A stretch of 64,000 bases of DNA from Candidatus Binatia bacterium. GTDB taxonomy: Bacteria; Desulfobacterota; Binatia; UBA1149; CAITLU01. A program made the translations under genes and the position numbers. The DNA lies in assembly GCA_036493895.1 (NCBI GenBank), contig DASXOZ010000053.1, forward strand, positions 124,001-188,000, in the 5' to 3' direction. Below the pieces are notes generated by a model. The model worked only from the letters and a program-made list of their open reading frames with translations. It did not search any database and was not told the origin of the DNA. Below, in pieces: positions 1 through 8,132 of this stretch (within the stretch, counting starts at the first letter, position 1; each line of letters starts with the position of its first letter).

Positions 1-22
1 GAGGCAATGCAAGCCCGATCGG

Positions 23-724
23 TCAGATCCAGCCTTCCTGCTGGAAACGCTCCTTCATGCGTTCGCTGACGGCCTCGGCAGTGCGTTTGGCGGCCCCTTC
101 GATCGTCGTGCGTCCGCTGATCTGGCCCTCCGCTTTGGCAGCACCGGAGATGATCAGACCGATGGGGTTTGCCGTTGCGGCGGTGACGATGATCGGGACG
201 AAGAGACCGGGGCCCTTGCCGCCGGCCGAATTGACGGTGCCGGTGCCGACTCGCTGGAAGCCGTCCCTCGTTCTTACGTAACCGGTGACGACGGTCCTCA
301 GCTCGGCCTTGCCGGAGCCGAAGCCGACGACCCAGCGCTTGGCGGCGCTGCCTTCGTCCACCGACTCGAAGTGGCCCTCGATGACGATGTCGCCGGGCTG
401 GGCCGGTGCGGCGTAGTTGCCGACGACGGCCGACAAGCCCATTCCGTTGACGGAATCGACGATGCGGCGGGCGACTTCGGTGCCGAGCTTGCGTCCGAGC
501 TCGAGTTGATCGGGCGGCGGAGCGCCCATCGGATCCGAGTACGCTCCCTGCTCCTGCGGTCCGAGATCGGCCGCGCTTGCGGCGAAATTGTAGACGAGGA
601 TGCGATTCGGCCGGGCGAGCCGGCCCTGGAGCGGAACCGGATTGCTCGTCACCTGTGTCGTCGAACATCCGGCGGCGATCGCACCGCCCAGAAGGACGCA
701 CGCGGCAAAGTGGTAGCGTTTCAT
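23..724 (-). CDS. DUF4410-type lipoprotein
   Basis: This 233-residue protein begins with a lipoprotein signal ending in AAGC (Cys20), so it is probably anchored in the outer or inner membrane after acylation. The mature part starts with a proline-rich stretch followed by NRILVYNFAA, which resembles the opening strand of DUF4410 proteins. These are predicted periplasmic lipoproteins of unknown role. The start is supported by a GGAGG ribosome-binding site four bases upstream. A glycine/alanine-rich segment near residues 140-200 may contact membrane. It is divergent from the pqi operon and may share its upstream region. No enzymatic motif is visible. The DUF4410 call rests on a short resemblance only. 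Confidence 0.75.
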   Translation of the reverse strand: MKRYHFAACVLLGGAIAAGCSTTQVTSNPVPLQGRLARPNRILVYNFAASAADLGPQEQGAYSDPMGAPPPDQLELGRKLGTEVARRIVDSVNGMGLSAVVGNYAAPAQPGDIVIEGHFESVDEGSAAKRWVVGFGSGKAELRTVVTGYVRTRDGFQRVGTGTVNSAGGKGPGLFVPIIVTAATANPIGLIISGAAKAEGQISGRTTIEGAAKRTAEAVSERMKERFQQEGWI

Positions 725-958
725 GAAGCCTCCTTTGCAGCGCCGGCCGGCACACGACCTGTCGCTGGATTGGCGATGCCGACGCGAGGATGCACTTCGA
801 AGCCAGCGTCGATCGGCATCGAAACCCGCTCCGTGCCTTTGAACCGAAGCCGGCGCTCAGGGTGCGCTTTCGGTCGGCGCCCGCAAGCCGACGCCGGCCT
901 GCGAGGTGCGTATTCTGCGCCGCGCTGGCGCCGGCAGCCCCGATGAACTAGGTCAGGC

Positions 959-1726
959 ATGGGCGGCGGGCTTTCCAGCCTGTCTCGCCGTGCCGTCGTC
1001 CTGCCGCGGGGACAGCAACGCCGGGCACGAAGCGCAGGGGGCTTCAAGCGCGTGTTCCAGCAGCCGATTTCCGATGCGAGCCTCGTCGCCTGCTCCCAGT
1101 GCGACGTCGTCCAGAAGGTACCCGTGAGCGAGCCCGGGTGTGCGGCACGCTGCCTTCGCTGTGGTCACGAGCTTCGCCACTTCCGCAGGGACTCGCTCAA
1201 CCGGACGCTGGCCCTTACGGTCGCCGCCGCCATCCTCTACGTGATCGCCAACACCACTCCGATGCTCGGACTGACGGTGGCCGGGCACCAGGCTTTCACG
1301 ACCGTCTTCGGCGGCGCGCTCGAGCTCTGGGATGACGGTGAAAAGATCGTCGCGATGCTCGTACTGATGGCGGCCGTCGTGTCGCCGGCGCTGCAGATCC
1401 TGTTCATGCTGGTGATCACGACCGCTTCGATGCGCGAGCGTATGCCATACTGGGTCGGCACGCTGCTGCGCTACCATCCGATGACACGCACATGGAGCAT
1501 GATCGAAGTGATGCTGCTCGGCGTGCTCGTCGCGCTGATCAAGATCGCCGAGCTCGCGCACGTCATCCCTGGCGCGGCGCTGTTCGCGCTCGGCTTCCTC
1601 GTCGTCGTGTTCGCGGCGATGCACAGCGTCTTCGATCCGCACGAGATCTGGGAGCGCGTCGAATGGGCGTCCGAGCGCGCCGATCACCCGGCGCACCGGC
1701 ATCCCGCCGCCGAGCAGCACGCATGA
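959..1726 (+). CDS. PqiA-like membrane protein, first half
   Basis: This is an integral inner-membrane protein of the PqiA/LetA family, which works with MCE proteins in lipid transport between membranes. A zinc-ribbon of the CSQC...CLRC type (about residues 43-63) is followed by four hydrophobic segments to about residue 240. It corresponds to one of the two repeats that sit in a single polypeptide in Escherichia coli PqiA. The first 31 residues are arginine-rich and unlike the family. A GTG at 1052 with an AGGGGG about ten bases upstream is a good alternative start. The stop overlaps the ATG of the next gene (ATGA), so the two halves are probably translated in a coupled way. Confidence 0.85.
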   Translation: MGGGLSSLSRRAVVLPRGQQRRARSAGGFKRVFQQPISDASLVACSQCDVVQKVPVSEPGCAARCLRCGHELRHFRRDSLNRTLALTVAAAILYVIANTTPMLGLTVAGHQAFTTVFGGALELWDDGEKIVAMLVLMAAVVSPALQILFMLVITTASMRERMPYWVGTLLRYHPMTRTWSMIEVMLLGVLVALIKIAELAHVIPGAALFALGFLVVVFAAMHSVFDPHEIWERVEWASERADHPAHRHPAAEQHA

Positions 1727-2370
1727 CTGCCGTCGCCCCCACCGCGCTCCAGCTCGGCCTTTGCAGCTGCGAGCACTGCGGCCTGCTGTCGCGCGCATGG
1801 CCGGGCCACGAGGAAGGACGCTGCCCGCGCTGCGGCGCGGGCGTCGAGCTGCGAAAGCGCGACAGCGTGCAGAGAACCTGGGCCTTCCTTATTGCCGCGG
1901 CAGTCTGTTACGTACCCGCCAACCTGCTTCCGGTGCTCACGACCAAGACCGCCGCCGGCAGCGACTCGGACACCATCCTGCAAGGCGTCGTTCTGCTGTG
2001 GTCGCCCACCGGCTGGCCGCTGGCGCTGATCGTGCTGGTCGCGAGCGTCATGATCCCGAGCGCGAAGATCCTGGCTCTTGCCTACCTTTTGCTTTCCGTA
2101 CAGCACGAGAGGGTCGACCATCACGACCAGCACGGCCGCCTATACCGCATCGTGGAGTTCGTCGGGCGCTGGTCGATGGTCGACGTGTTCGTCGATGCCT
2201 TTACGGCCGCCCTCGTGCAGCTCCAGCCGTTGATGTCCGTGTCGCCTGCGCCGGGGCTGTTCTTCTTTGCCGCCGTCGTCGTGCTGACCATGCTCGCCGC
2301 CGAATCCTTCGATCCACGCCTGATCTGGGACTGCGACGGCGCGCCCGAGGCTCTCCATGCCGGAACCTGA
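1723..2370 (+). CDS. PqiA-like membrane protein, second half
   Basis: This 215-residue protein is the second PqiA-type module. It has a zinc ribbon (CEHC near residue 17, CPRC near residue 36) and four hydrophobic segments, and ends in a short acidic tail with the family-typical ...FDPRLIWD. The start is fixed by the ATGA overlap with the preceding gene. It overlaps the MCE gene downstream by 14 bp. In the well-studied PqiA/LetA proteins both modules are fused; here they are separate, tightly coupled genes and probably heterodimerise. The role in lipid trafficking or envelope stress resistance is inferred from the family and the operon. Confidence 0.87.
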   Translation: MTAVAPTALQLGLCSCEHCGLLSRAWPGHEEGRCPRCGAGVELRKRDSVQRTWAFLIAAAVCYVPANLLPVLTTKTAAGSDSDTILQGVVLLWSPTGWPLALIVLVASVMIPSAKILALAYLLLSVQHERVDHHDQHGRLYRIVEFVGRWSMVDVFVDAFTAALVQLQPLMSVSPAPGLFFFAAVVVLTMLAAESFDPRLIWDCDGAPEALHAGT

Positions 2371-3943
2371 AACGACTCCCGCTCCCAACGTTCCCCAGGC
2401 CCGTGTCGTCCGCCGCGGTCGCCTTTCGCGGGTCTGGATCGTCCCGGTTGTCGCTGCACTGGCCGGCGCCTGGATCGCCGTGACCAAGGTGATGAGCGAG
2501 GGACCGACCGTGACGATCCAGTTCAAGACCGCGGAAGGAATCGAGGCCGGCAAGACGAAGATCAAGTACAACGGCGTCGAGATCGGCACCTTGCAAACGG
2601 TGAAGCTGTCGGACGACCACCGCAGTGCCGTGGCTACCGCACGCATGGAACCCGACACCGAGCACTTCCTCGTCGAGGACACGCGGTTCTGGGTCGTGCG
2701 GCCACGCATCTCCGGCGCCAGCGTCTCCGGTCTCGGAACACTGATCTCGGGCGCCTTCGTGACGCTCGACATCGGCGACTCGAAGAAGTCCCAGCGCGAG
2801 TTCCTCGCGCTGGAACTTCCGCCGGTGGTCGCGCGCGAGGAGCCCGGGCGCGAGTTCGTGCTCAAGGCGCCCGACCTCGGCTCCCTGGATGCCGGCACGC
2901 CGCTGTTTTTCCGCCGCATCAAGGTCGGCGAAGTGACTTCCTACGAGCTGGCGAAGGACTCGAAGACGCTTGCGGTCAAGGTGTTCGTCTTATCGCCCTA
3001 CGACGAGCTCGTCACGGCGAACACGAGGTTCTGGAACGCCAGCGGAGTGGACGTATCGCTGACGGCTTCGGGCTTGAACGTCCAGACCGAGTCGGCCCTC
3101 TCGGTGCTGATCGGCGGCATCGCGTTCGAGACGCCGAGTACCGGCGTGGATCTGCCGGAGTCGGATGTGGACAGTGTCTTTCCGCTTTACGAAAACCACG
3201 AAGCGGCCTTCCGGACGCCGGCTCACGACCCGCAGACGTTCGTGCTCGTGTTCCATCAGTCGGTGCGCGGCCTGGCACCCGGAGCGCCGGTCGAGTTCCG
3301 CGGCATTCCGATCGGCGAGGTGGTCTCGGTCGATGCCGAGCTGGACGCGAAGAGCTTCGACTTTCGAGCACCGGTCACGATCAGCCTGGATGCCCAGCGC
3401 CTCGGCGTTCACGTCATCAGCCTCGAGCCGGGCGCGGATCCGGACGCCGTGCGACGCAACGTCATCGACAGCATGGTCCTGCACGGCGTGCGCGCCCAGC
3501 TCGAGACCGGAAACCTGCTGACCGGAGCGCTGTACGTCTCGTTCGACACGTTCCCGGATGCGCCGCCGGCCATGATCGACTGGTCGCACAAGCCTCCGCG
3601 CATGCCGACCGTGTCGGGCCAGCTCGAAACGATGGAAGCCAGCGTGAGCAGCATCCTGAACAAGGTCGACAAGATTCCTTTCGAGACGCTCGGAACCGAC
3701 CTGCAGAAATCGGTCGCCGACCTCGACCGCACGCTGGCTACCGCCAACGCTGCGCTCGTCAGCGCCAAGGGAGCTCTCGACAATACGGGCAGGCTCGTCG
3801 AGCCGAACTCTCAGCTGACGACCGACCTCGGCAACACGTTGCGCTCGGTCGACGACGCCGCCAATTCGGTGCGCGTTCTGGCCGATTATCTGGAACGCCA
3901 TCCCGAATCGCTGATTCGCGGAAAACCCCAGGGGACCAAGTGA
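2357..3943 (+). CDS. pqiB: PqiB-like MCE protein (three MCE domains)
   Basis: The protein has 528 residues. A single N-terminal membrane helix lies at about residues 27-47. Three MCE domains follow, beginning near residues 50 (GPTVTIQFKTAEGIEAGKT), 165 and 290. Each has the characteristic pattern of a strand followed by G-x-x-A/V-G and later ...G-x-x-I/V-G-x-V. The C-terminal region (about 425-528) is helical and coiled-coil-like, as expected for the segment that forms the long PqiB needle spanning the periplasm. MCE proteins assemble as hexameric tunnels that move lipids between inner and outer membranes. Three MCE domains match E. coli PqiB rather than LetB (seven) or MlaD (one). The gene overlaps both neighbours. 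Confidence 0.92.
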   Translation: MPEPETTPAPNVPQARVVRRGRLSRVWIVPVVAALAGAWIAVTKVMSEGPTVTIQFKTAEGIEAGKTKIKYNGVEIGTLQTVKLSDDHRSAVATARMEPDTEHFLVEDTRFWVVRPRISGASVSGLGTLISGAFVTLDIGDSKKSQREFLALELPPVVAREEPGREFVLKAPDLGSLDAGTPLFFRRIKVGEVTSYELAKDSKTLAVKVFVLSPYDELVTANTRFWNASGVDVSLTASGLNVQTESALSVLIGGIAFETPSTGVDLPESDVDSVFPLYENHEAAFRTPAHDPQTFVLVFHQSVRGLAPGAPVEFRGIPIGEVVSVDAELDAKSFDFRAPVTISLDAQRLGVHVISLEPGADPDAVRRNVIDSMVLHGVRAQLETGNLLTGALYVSFDTFPDAPPAMIDWSHKPPRMPTVSGQLETMEASVSSILNKVDKIPFETLGTDLQKSVADLDRTLATANAALVSAKGALDNTGRLVEPNSQLTTDLGNTLRSVDDAANSVRVLADYLERHPESLIRGKPQGTK

Positions 3944-4545
3944 TGCGAAGCATTTGCGGCGGCGGTCGCGCCGCCTTTCTCGGATCCGCCTTTGCTGCGC
4001 TCGTGCTGTCCGGCTGCGCCTCGGCATCGGTCCGCTTCTACACGCTCGGCTCGACGGCCACCCCCGGAAGCGAGCCAGCGCTGCAGGACAAGGTGCTCGT
4101 CGGGCCGGTCACCGTGCCGTCGTCAGTGGATCGGCCCCAGTTCGTCGTCCAGGTCGAATCCAACCGCGTCGACATCGATGAGTTTCACATCTGGGCAGCG
4201 CCGCTTGCGGAGAGCATCGCACGCACGGTCGCCGGTGACCTCACGACGCTGCTCGGCGATCACAACGTCGTCGTGGCGCCGGCCGCGAACTTCGCGGCGA
4301 ACTGGCGCGTCGGGATCGACGTGCAGCGCTTCGATTCGATTCCGGGAGACCACGTGGCGATCGATGCGGTGTGGTCGGTGACGCCGGCGGCCGCACCGGC
4401 AAAGGCAAGGACGGGGCGTACCCAGGCCGAGGAAAAGGTTGCCGGCGCCGACTACGCGGCCATCGCTGCCGCCCACAGCCGCGCGCTGGCTTCGGTCAGC
4501 AGGGACATCGCGTTGGCGATTCGCGCCGGCACGAAGACGAAATGA
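3943..4545 (+). CDS. pqiC: PqiC-like lipoprotein (ABC-type transport auxiliary)
   Basis: This is a 200-residue lipoprotein. The signal peptide ends in a lipobox LSGC close to residue 24, and the mature part begins SASVRFYTLGS. That opening is typical of the ABC-type transport auxiliary lipoprotein family (PqiC/YmbA), which sits on the outer membrane and receives the PqiB tunnel. The ATG at 3943 overlaps the pqiB stop (TGATG). A GTG at 3940 is in frame but unnecessary. The C-terminus is alanine-rich. The stop overlaps the ATG of the MscS-type gene, extending the coupled operon. Confidence 0.87.
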   Translation: MRSICGGGRAAFLGSAFAALVLSGCASASVRFYTLGSTATPGSEPALQDKVLVGPVTVPSSVDRPQFVVQVESNRVDIDEFHIWAAPLAESIARTVAGDLTTLLGDHNVVVAPAANFAANWRVGIDVQRFDSIPGDHVAIDAVWSVTPAAAPAKARTGRTQAEEKVAGADYAAIAAAHSRALASVSRDIALAIRAGTKTK

Positions 4546-6971
4546 ACCGATTGCGGTCGCTGGCGCCGCAGCTTGCGCTGGCGCTTGTCATCGCTGCGCC
4601 GGCTGTGGCGCGCGCGGAGGAAACCCCGCCGGCCGCAGCGGCGACTGCAGCGGCTGCGCCTGCCGCTGCCGCCGCGACGGCAGTCTCATCGCTCGCGACA
4701 GCAGGCGACTGGATCCGCAGCGAAGACATCGCCGATCGCGCCGATTCGCTCGAGCGTCGCATCCGTTCGTCACAACCTTCCTCGAGGGACCGCGAGAGCG
4801 TCGAGAAGATCGACGAGGACCTCGACGCGATCCTGCCCAGCGTGCGCGAGCGTCTGGCCGAGGCCGACACGGCCCTGGTTTCGGCCACCTCGCTGGTCGA
4901 GCTCGAGGATGCCTGGCGCGAGCTGAGGACGACGGCGGAGCCGCTGCGCCAGTGGCGCCAGGACCTCGCTGCGCGCGCCAAGAGCTCCTCGTCGCTATTC
5001 GACGACCTCCAGCGCGAGCAGGCGCTGTGGGCGAATACCGCACAGCGGCCCGAGACGAAAGCTGCCGGGGACGCCATCGTCGCACGCGTCGCCGAAATGC
5101 AGGCGATGATCCGTGACGCCGTGCTCTCCCAGCGCGAGTGGCGAGCGCGCGTCCTGGCCGTCAACGACCACGTCGTCGACATGACGACGACGATCGATTC
5201 CATGCTCGACAAGCTCACGGCCGGCTCCGAGGCCGCCGGACGCGAGATCCTGGCGGCGTCGCGCCCGGCATTGTGGAGCATGCCGTGGCAAACCCAGCTT
5301 CCGGCGGAGCTCTCCGGACTCGGCAAGGAAAGCCGGGCGTTCGCAGTCGAGACCCGTGAGTATCTCGTCCGCGACCAGAGGCCGTTCGTCGTGCACCTGG
5401 TGCTCGCGCTGCTGCTTATGCTGTGGTTCGGCCACATCTCGAGGGGAGCGAGGGCGCAGGGCGAAGCAACCCGGTTGTCGACGCGCGCCGTGGTCGTGTT
5501 CGAGCGTCCCTATGCCGCAGCGCTGATGGTCGCCGCGCTCCTGACGCCAGTCCTCCACCCGCTGGCGCCGCGGCGCCTGAACCAGATCATCGCATTGCTG
5601 GCGCTGATTCCGGCTGCCCGCCTCCTGCGACGTGCGAAGGTGCCGGTTTCAGTCGGCAGTTTCGTCCTGCTCGGCGCGATCATTCTTCTCGACCGTGCGT
5701 CGATGGTCTTCGGCGCGCTGCCGCTCGTCGCGCGCCTGTGCCAGGACACCGCATTCCTCACCACGCTGTTCCTGCTCCGGCGCGCTTCCATGAAGCTCCG
5801 CTCCACGCCGGATCTGCCGCGCTGGATCGCCGTCGCTGCTGTCGTCGGCACATGGAGCGCCGGCATTGCGCTGGTTGCCGACATCTCCGGCTGGTCCGTG
5901 CTTGCCGCCCTGCTCGGCCGTGCCGCTACCATAGGTGGCCTCATCGCTCTCTACGTCTATGCCGGCATTCTCTCGCTCGACGCCGCCGCTTCCTACCTGC
6001 TGATGCTGCCGCCGTTCGACCGCAGCCTCGTGATCCGCAGCGACTCGGTCGTCGTTCATCGCGTCGTCGGCCGCGTGCTGACGGCGCTCGGAATCCTGCT
6101 GTGGCTGCGCCTCGTGCTCGGCGGCATCGGCCTGTGGTCCGTCTCCTTCGACGCGATGTCCTCGCTGATGCAGACGGGAGTGCAGATCGGCGCCGCGACA
6201 ATCTCCATCGGCGGGATCGTCGCGGCGATGACCACACTGGTGCTGGTCCCGTTGATTGCACGCGTGACCGAGCTGATCCTCCGCGAAGAGGTGTTCCCTC
6301 GCACCGATCTTCCGCGCGGCATTCCCCTGGTCCTGTCGACGCTGCTGCGCTACTCGCTGTACACGATCGGTTTTTTCGTCGCGCTGTCGCTGGCCGGGCT
6401 GCGCATGACCGAGCTGTCGCTGCTGTTCGGAGGCGTCGGTGTCGGCGTCGGTCTCGGTCTCCAGGACGTCGTCAAGAATTTCGCCGCAGGCATATCGATG
6501 CTGCTCGAGCGGCGCATCCAGGTCGGCGACGCGCTGCAGATCCCGAGCCAGCAGGTCTTCGGGCGCGTCAAGTCGATCGGCATCCGCGCGACGCTGGTGC
6601 GCAATTGGGACGGTGCAGAAGTCGTCGTGCCGAACTCGGACCTCATCTCCGAGTCGGTCACGAACTGGACGCTCAGCGACAGTCGCCAGCGGATCGAGGT
6701 CCAGATCGGCGTCCAGTCCGCCGCCGATCCCGCCACGGTCGTCGCGCTCCTGCTCGAGACCGCCGCCGAAGATCCGAACCTGCTGAAGGAGCCGCCGCCG
6801 TCGGCGACGCTCGTTTCGTTCGACGGAGCGACGACGAAGTTCGCGCTGAGAGCGTGGATCGACGCGGAATTCGAGCGAGCCGGCGGCATCCGCAGCAGCC
6901 TCGCCATCCGCGTGCACCAGCACCTGAAGGCCGCCGGAGTGCCGCTCGGCCAACCCCAACCCGTCGCCTGA
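4542..6971 (+). CDS. Large MscS-family mechanosensitive channel
   Basis: This is an 809-residue protein of the MscS superfamily, in the size class of MscK/YbdG-like multi-domain channels. A signal peptide (about 1-25) precedes an alanine-rich linker and a long alpha-helical, coiled-coil periplasmic region to about residue 285. About ten hydrophobic helices follow. The conserved MscS pore and beta domain lies at about 620-720, with GVGVGVGLGLQ as the glycine-rich pore helix and the downstream N-W-D-G-A-E-V-V-V-P-N-S motif. The chosen ATG overlaps the pqiC stop (ATGA). It presumably releases osmolytes on hypo-osmotic shock. Its fixed position behind pqiABC suggests a shared role in envelope tension and lipid homeostasis, which is inference. 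Confidence 0.9.
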   Translation: MNRLRSLAPQLALALVIAAPAVARAEETPPAAAATAAAAPAAAAATAVSSLATAGDWIRSEDIADRADSLERRIRSSQPSSRDRESVEKIDEDLDAILPSVRERLAEADTALVSATSLVELEDAWRELRTTAEPLRQWRQDLAARAKSSSSLFDDLQREQALWANTAQRPETKAAGDAIVARVAEMQAMIRDAVLSQREWRARVLAVNDHVVDMTTTIDSMLDKLTAGSEAAGREILAASRPALWSMPWQTQLPAELSGLGKESRAFAVETREYLVRDQRPFVVHLVLALLLMLWFGHISRGARAQGEATRLSTRAVVVFERPYAAALMVAALLTPVLHPLAPRRLNQIIALLALIPAARLLRRAKVPVSVGSFVLLGAIILLDRASMVFGALPLVARLCQDTAFLTTLFLLRRASMKLRSTPDLPRWIAVAAVVGTWSAGIALVADISGWSVLAALLGRAATIGGLIALYVYAGILSLDAAASYLLMLPPFDRSLVIRSDSVVVHRVVGRVLTALGILLWLRLVLGGIGLWSVSFDAMSSLMQTGVQIGAATISIGGIVAAMTTLVLVPLIARVTELILREEVFPRTDLPRGIPLVLSTLLRYSLYTIGFFVALSLAGLRMTELSLLFGGVGVGVGLGLQDVVKNFAAGISMLLERRIQVGDALQIPSQQVFGRVKSIGIRATLVRNWDGAEVVVPNSDLISESVTNWTLSDSRQRIEVQIGVQSAADPATVVALLLETAAEDPNLLKEPPPSATLVSFDGATTKFALRAWIDAEFERAGGIRSSLAIRVHQHLKAAGVPLGQPQPVA

Positions 6972-6974
6972 CCC

Positions 6975-7883
6975 TCACCGCGCGAGACTTCGGCGCTTCT
7001 CCTCGAGCTCGGCCAGCGTGCGCGGCCAGTCGTCGTGCATCAGCCTGGCCAGGCTGCGATCCGACAGCAACCGCCCTTCGTTCTGACAGACGGCGCAGTA
7101 GTTGGTCTCGCTGTCGGCGTACGCAATACGCTGCACGGCGCTGCCGCAATCGGGACACGGCTTGCCGAAGCGGCCGTGCACGGCCATCTCGGGACGGAAC
7201 GCGGTAACGTGCTCGGGAAAATCCGCGCCGGCCTGCGCGCGCAGCCTTCCGATCCATTCCTCGAGTACCGCCCGGGTCGAGTCGAAAAGTCGCATGAGCT
7301 GGTCGTCGTCGAGACGACGAGTCAGCAGCAGCGGCGACAGTCGGGCGCGGTGCAGGATTTCGTCGGAATAGGCATTTCCGATTCCGCTCAGCAGGTGCGG
7401 ATCGGTAAGAGCCCGCTTCAGCGTGTGGTTCTCGGCAACGAGCCGCTGCGTGAATTCTTCCGGGCTTGCCGTCAGCGGTTCGAGCCCTCCGGGATCGTGG
7501 GCCGCGAGGGCGTCGCGACCGGCAACGATCGACAGCGTCGCGCGCTTTTTCGGGGACGACTCGGTCAGCACGAGCGTGCCGTCGGGGAACGACCAGGTGG
7601 CCAGCACCGTGCGCGACGCGCCGGCCGGCGCTTTTTTCTTCCAGTGCAGGCGGCCGGCGATCATCAGGTGGAGCACGGCGAACAGCTCATCTTCGAACGC
7701 GAGGACCAGCCGCTTTCCGATCCTTTCGACGCCCACGACAGATCGGCCGACGAGCGTCGAAGCCGGTGGAACGACGGTCTTCAGCAAGGAGGGACCGCGG
7801 ATGGAAAGGGAGTCGAGCGGCTGCCCGGCAATGCGGCGCTCGAGTGCCTCGCGATAGACGGTGATGTCCGGAAGCTCGGGCAT
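6975..7883 (-). CDS. Fpg/Nei-family DNA glycosylase
   Basis: This 302-residue base-excision repair enzyme starts MPELPD, giving the catalytic N-terminal proline (Pro2) and Glu3 of the formamidopyrimidine-DNA glycosylase/endonuclease VIII family. The central helix-two-turn-helix region (about 150-230, with GIGNAYSDEIL) and a C-terminal zinc finger of C-x2-C-x16-C-x2-C spacing (CPDC...CAVC) complete the fold. The enzyme excises oxidised bases and cleaves the abasic site by beta/delta elimination. The start was chosen because Pro2 must follow the initiator Met; 17 upstream codons without family similarity were dropped. The finger continues CQNEGR rather than the usual CQR, so the exact substrate preference (Fpg or Nei) is left open. 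It converges on the MscS gene with only 3 bp between stops. Confidence 0.93.
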   Translation of the reverse strand: MPELPDITVYREALERRIAGQPLDSLSIRGPSLLKTVVPPASTLVGRSVVGVERIGKRLVLAFEDELFAVLHLMIAGRLHWKKKAPAGASRTVLATWSFPDGTLVLTESSPKKRATLSIVAGRDALAAHDPGGLEPLTASPEEFTQRLVAENHTLKRALTDPHLLSGIGNAYSDEILHRARLSPLLLTRRLDDDQLMRLFDSTRAVLEEWIGRLRAQAGADFPEHVTAFRPEMAVHGRFGKPCPDCGSAVQRIAYADSETNYCAVCQNEGRLLSDRSLARLMHDDWPRTLAELEEKRRSLAR

Positions 7884-8132
7884 GTGCCAGTGCGGCGCGT
7901 CGGCGGCTGCGCTGCAGCAGCGACCCCGCGCCATGCCGGGCCTGCGCTACCGGCTTTGGCCGCTCAAGAAAAGCGCAGGATGCCTCGTGCGGGGTTTTCG
8001 CCCGCTTGCGCGTGAGGCGGTGAACCCCGCCACTTCGCAGTAACGCGGTGCGCCTGCCCTGCGCGCGGCGCGCCACGGGAACCTGCTACAACGACGACAT
8101 CGATCGGGACCAGAACCGTCCGGGGGCGGCAA

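Noticed and set aside
721-1047. Small leftward frame whose stop overlaps the start of the DUF4410 lipoprotein (ATGA)
   Set aside because: Arginine/proline-rich, no recognisable domain; the overlap alone is weak support. The region up to 958 is better read as the divergent control region.
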